Below are positions 5,370 through 7,217 of a stretch of DNA of 7,217 bases, piece after piece. Source of the DNA: Pseudomonadota bacterium (GTDB taxonomy: Bacteria > Pseudomonadota > Alphaproteobacteria > Rhizobiales > Rhizobiaceae); contig JAEWKX010000094.1 in NCBI GenBank assembly GCA_023393575.1, forward strand, positions 1 through 7,217. The letters run 5' to 3'. The first letter of the stretch is position 1, and each line of letters opens with the position of its first letter. The translations under genes and the position numbers were made by a program. Below the pieces are notes generated by a model. That model had not been told where the DNA came from. It saw only the letters and a list, made by a program, of their open reading frames with translations, and did not search any database.

Positions 5370-6551
5370 TCATCGGCTGAGGGCGCGGGTTGCCTGCTCC
5401 AGGCCGCCGAGGGTGAGCGGATACATCTGCCCCGCCAGGAGATGCCGGACGAGGCCAATCGAATGGGTGTGTTGCCAATATCCTTCCGGCACCGGATTGA
5501 GCCAGACCAAACGCTGGAAATGCTCCGTCATGCGCCGCAACCACATCTCACCCGGTTCGCGATTCCAATGCTCGACGGAGCCTCCCGGGTGAGTGATCTC
5601 GTAGGGGCTCATCGAGGCGTCGCCGACGAAGACGACACGATAGTCGCTGCCGAAGCCGTTGATGATCGTCTCCGTCGTCAGCCGCTCCGATTGCCGGGCG
5701 TTGTCTTTCCAGACGCTTTCATAGAGACAGTTGTGGAAGTAGAAGTGCTCCAGGTGGCGGAACTCTGCGCGTGCCGCCGAAAAGAGATCTTCGACCTCCC
5801 GCACGTGGCCATCCATCGAGCCTCCGACATCGAAGAACATCAGGAGCTTCACGGCGTTCCGGCGCTCCGGCCGGGTACGCACGTCGAGATAGCCGTGCTC
5901 CGCCGTCGAACGGATCGTGCCGGGCAGGTCGAACTCCTCTGCCGCTCCGTCGCGCACCCAGCGCCGCAGCCGGCGCAGCGCGATCTTGATGTTGCGGGTG
6001 CCGAGCTCGACCGTGTCGTCCAGATCCGCGAACTCCCGCCGATCCCAGACATTCACCGCACGACGGTGGCGCGAGCCATCCTGTCCGATGCGCACACCCT
6101 CCGGATTGTAGCCGTAGGCGCCGAAGGGCGAAGTGCCGGCAGTGCCGATCCACTTCAAGCCGCCCTGGTGACGGCCTTTCTGTTCCTCCAGCCGCCGGCG
6201 AAGGGTTTCCATGAGCCCGTCGAAGCCGCCCAGTGCTTCGACCAGCCGCTTCTCCTCGTCCGTCAGATGCTTTTCCGCTAGCCGCCGCAGCCAGTCCTCG
6301 GGAAGGTCCGTTTCTCCCATCCCCGATTCGCCGGAAACCGGGTAAAGACCGCGAAAACGGGCCGAAAACACCCGGTCGAAGCGGTCGATATGACGCTCGT
6401 CCTTCACCAGGCAGGTGCGGGCGAGGAAATAGAAGGCCTCGACATCGAAATCCACCAGCCCTTGCTTCATCCCCTCGATCAGCGAAAGGTACTCCCGCAA
6501 GGTGACGGGGACCTTCGCAGCCTTCAGTTCGAGGAAGAAGGAAAGCAGCAT
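5370..6551 (-). CDS. CoxE-like VWA-domain protein
   Basis: A complete 393-residue protein with a C-terminal von Willebrand A domain of the CoxE type (PF05762-like). The helical N-terminal half (MLLSFFLELKAAKVPVTLREYL onward) is typical of this group, whose members usually work with MoxR-type AAA+ ATPases in assembling or activating metal enzymes and other complexes. The metal site is at 241-249: DVGGSMDGH keeps Asp241 and Ser245 of the DxSxS pattern but has Gly243 for the first Ser. A further candidate ligand is in VGDASMSPYE (309-318), and the domain ends with RLVWLNPVPEGYWQHT (347-362). No signal peptide or membrane segment is seen. The ATG at 6551 gives the expected N-terminus but has only AGG directly beside it, so translation probably depends on metA ribosomes; the metA stop is 6 bases upstream. 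No MoxR gene lies in the window. Confidence 0.88.
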   Translation of the reverse strand: MLLSFFLELKAAKVPVTLREYLSLIEGMKQGLVDFDVEAFYFLARTCLVKDERHIDRFDRVFSARFRGLYPVSGESGMGETDLPEDWLRRLAEKHLTDEEKRLVEALGGFDGLMETLRRRLEEQKGRHQGGLKWIGTAGTSPFGAYGYNPEGVRIGQDGSRHRRAVNVWDRREFADLDDTVELGTRNIKIALRRLRRWVRDGAAEEFDLPGTIRSTAEHGYLDVRTRPERRNAVKLLMFFDVGGSMDGHVREVEDLFSAARAEFRHLEHFYFHNCLYESVWKDNARQSERLTTETIINGFGSDYRVVFVGDASMSPYEITHPGGSVEHWNREPGEMWLRRMTEHFQRLVWLNPVPEGYWQHTHSIGLVRHLLAGQMYPLTLGGLEQATRALSR

Positions 6552-6557
6552 CCTAAA

Positions 6558-7217
6558 TTAGACCGTGCCGATCTTCCCCAGTTCGTAGGGCGTCGTCTGG
6601 TAGATCTCGTTGATCCAGTTGCCGAACAGCAGGTGGGCATGGCTGCGCCAGCGGTTCTGCGGCGGGAGGGTCACGTCGTTGTGGGGGAAGTAGTCGTGCG
6701 GCATCCTGATCGGCACGCCGGCGTTCACGTCGCGGAAATACTCGTCTGCCAGGGAGGTCGAGTCGTATTCGACGTGATTGAACATGTAGAGCCGGCGCCC
6801 CTTGGCCTCCTCCACCAGGCAGATACCCATCTCGTCCGATTCCATGAGTATCGTGAGGTCCGGCACCTTCTCGATATCCTGGCGCCGTACCTCGGTCCAG
6901 CGCGATACCGGCACCTGAAAATCGTCGGAGAAACCGGCAAGGTAGATTGATGCGGGGCACAGGTTACGGTGCCGATAGACGCCGAACGCCTTCTCCTTGA
7001 GCTCGTGTTTCGGCACCCCATGAAAATGGTAGATCGCCGCCATTGCCCCCCAGCAGACGTTCATGGTCGAATGGACGTTGGTGGTTGTCCAGTCGAGGAT
7101 CTGCTGCATCTCGTCCCAGTAGGTGACGCTTTCGAACGGTAGCGTCTCAACCGGTGCGCCGGTGATGATGAAGCCGTCGAACTTGCGATCCCTCACCTCC
7201 TCCCAGGTCTCATAGAA
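6558..7217 (-). CDS. metAA: Homoserine O-acetyltransferase, MetA type (5' end beyond the window)
   Basis: The last 219 residues of a MetA-family enzyme, which activates homoserine for methionine synthesis. The frame runs through the right edge ([15 protein letters not shown]), so the in-frame GTG at 7196 is not the start; about 85-90 residues are missing compared with E. coli MetA. The catalytic Cys is in [10 protein letters not shown] (codon 7055-7053). The His and Glu of the triad are in FNHVEYDS (codons 6776-6774 and 6770-6768). The motif ITGAPVE ends in Glu (codon 7148-7146) at the place where E. coli MetA has Gly111; in the Bacillus cereus enzyme Glu here sets acetyl-CoA over succinyl-CoA use. 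I therefore call an acetyltransferase, by inference. The TAA stop at 6560-6558 leaves 6 bases before the VWA start. Confidence 0.93.
   Translation of the reverse strand, partial: FYETWEEVRDRKFDGFIITGAPVETLPFESVTYWDEMQQILDWTTTNVHSTMNVCWGAMAAIYHFHGVPKHELKEKAFGVYRHRNLCPASIYLAGFSDDFQVPVSRWTEVRRQDIEKVPDLTILMESDEMGICLVEEAKGRRLYMFNHVEYDSTSLADEYFRDVNAGVPIRMPHDYFPHNDVTLPPQNRWRSHAHLLFGNWINEIYQTTPYELGKIGTV

Noticed and set aside
5442..6281. Plus-strand open frame opposite the VWA gene
   Set aside because: Antisense to a gene with a clear VWA metal-site motif, and no sensible domain in its translation.
7194..7196. GTG at 7196 as the start of metA
   Set aside because: The reading frame continues upstream to the window edge with MetA-like sequence (FYETWEEV), so the true start lies outside.

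Overview
The window reads as an ordinary chromosomal housekeeping stretch of a GC-rich alphaproteobacterium, most likely of the Rhizobiales (Hyphomicrobiales) type. This rests on the Trm112-like protein with its CPLS sequence, a YbbN/CnoX thioredoxin-TPR protein that keeps a WCGPC active site and has a Gly-rich N-terminus, a stand-alone ProXp-ala-type editing enzyme, and a CoxE-like VWA protein with a DVGGSMD motif. This placement comes from remembered family features, not from a database search.

Layout from left to right. Bases 1-126 hold no assignable gene. A UbiH/UbiF/COQ6-family FAD monooxygenase (127-1341, +) converges on a minus-strand cluster with only 3 bases between stop codons. Read in the direction of transcription, that cluster is a ProXp-ala-type aminoacyl-tRNA deacylase (3883-3362), a CnoX-like thioredoxin-TPR protein (3303-2323), a LON-substrate-binding-domain protein (2216-1542) and a Trm112-family protein (1533-1345). 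The four share a theme of translation fidelity and protein quality control. They may not be a single transcript: a good sigma-70-like promoter overlaps the stop codon of the deacylase gene and would serve cnoX alone, and a GC-rich perfect palindrome lies in the leader of the LON-domain gene.

A 260-base spacer (3884-4143) carries two copies of a 14-bp repeat with a palindromic core. One overlaps the predicted minus-strand promoter of the deacylase gene and the other the predicted start point of a tRNA-Gly(GCC) gene (4144-4218, +). Beyond the tRNA, a second minus-strand cluster reads metA-type homoserine acyltransferase (cut by the right edge), a CoxE-like VWA protein 6 bases downstream, then galactose mutarotase (galM), ending in a hairpin that faces the tRNA. 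The MetA fragment carries the Glu that marks acetyl-CoA rather than succinyl-CoA use.

I see no mobile element, CRISPR array, phage gene or clearly new multi-gene system. The points most worth checking are the repeated palindrome in the tRNA/deacylase spacer, the VWA gene coupled to metA with no MoxR ATPase gene in view, and the promoter and palindrome that divide the quality-control cluster.
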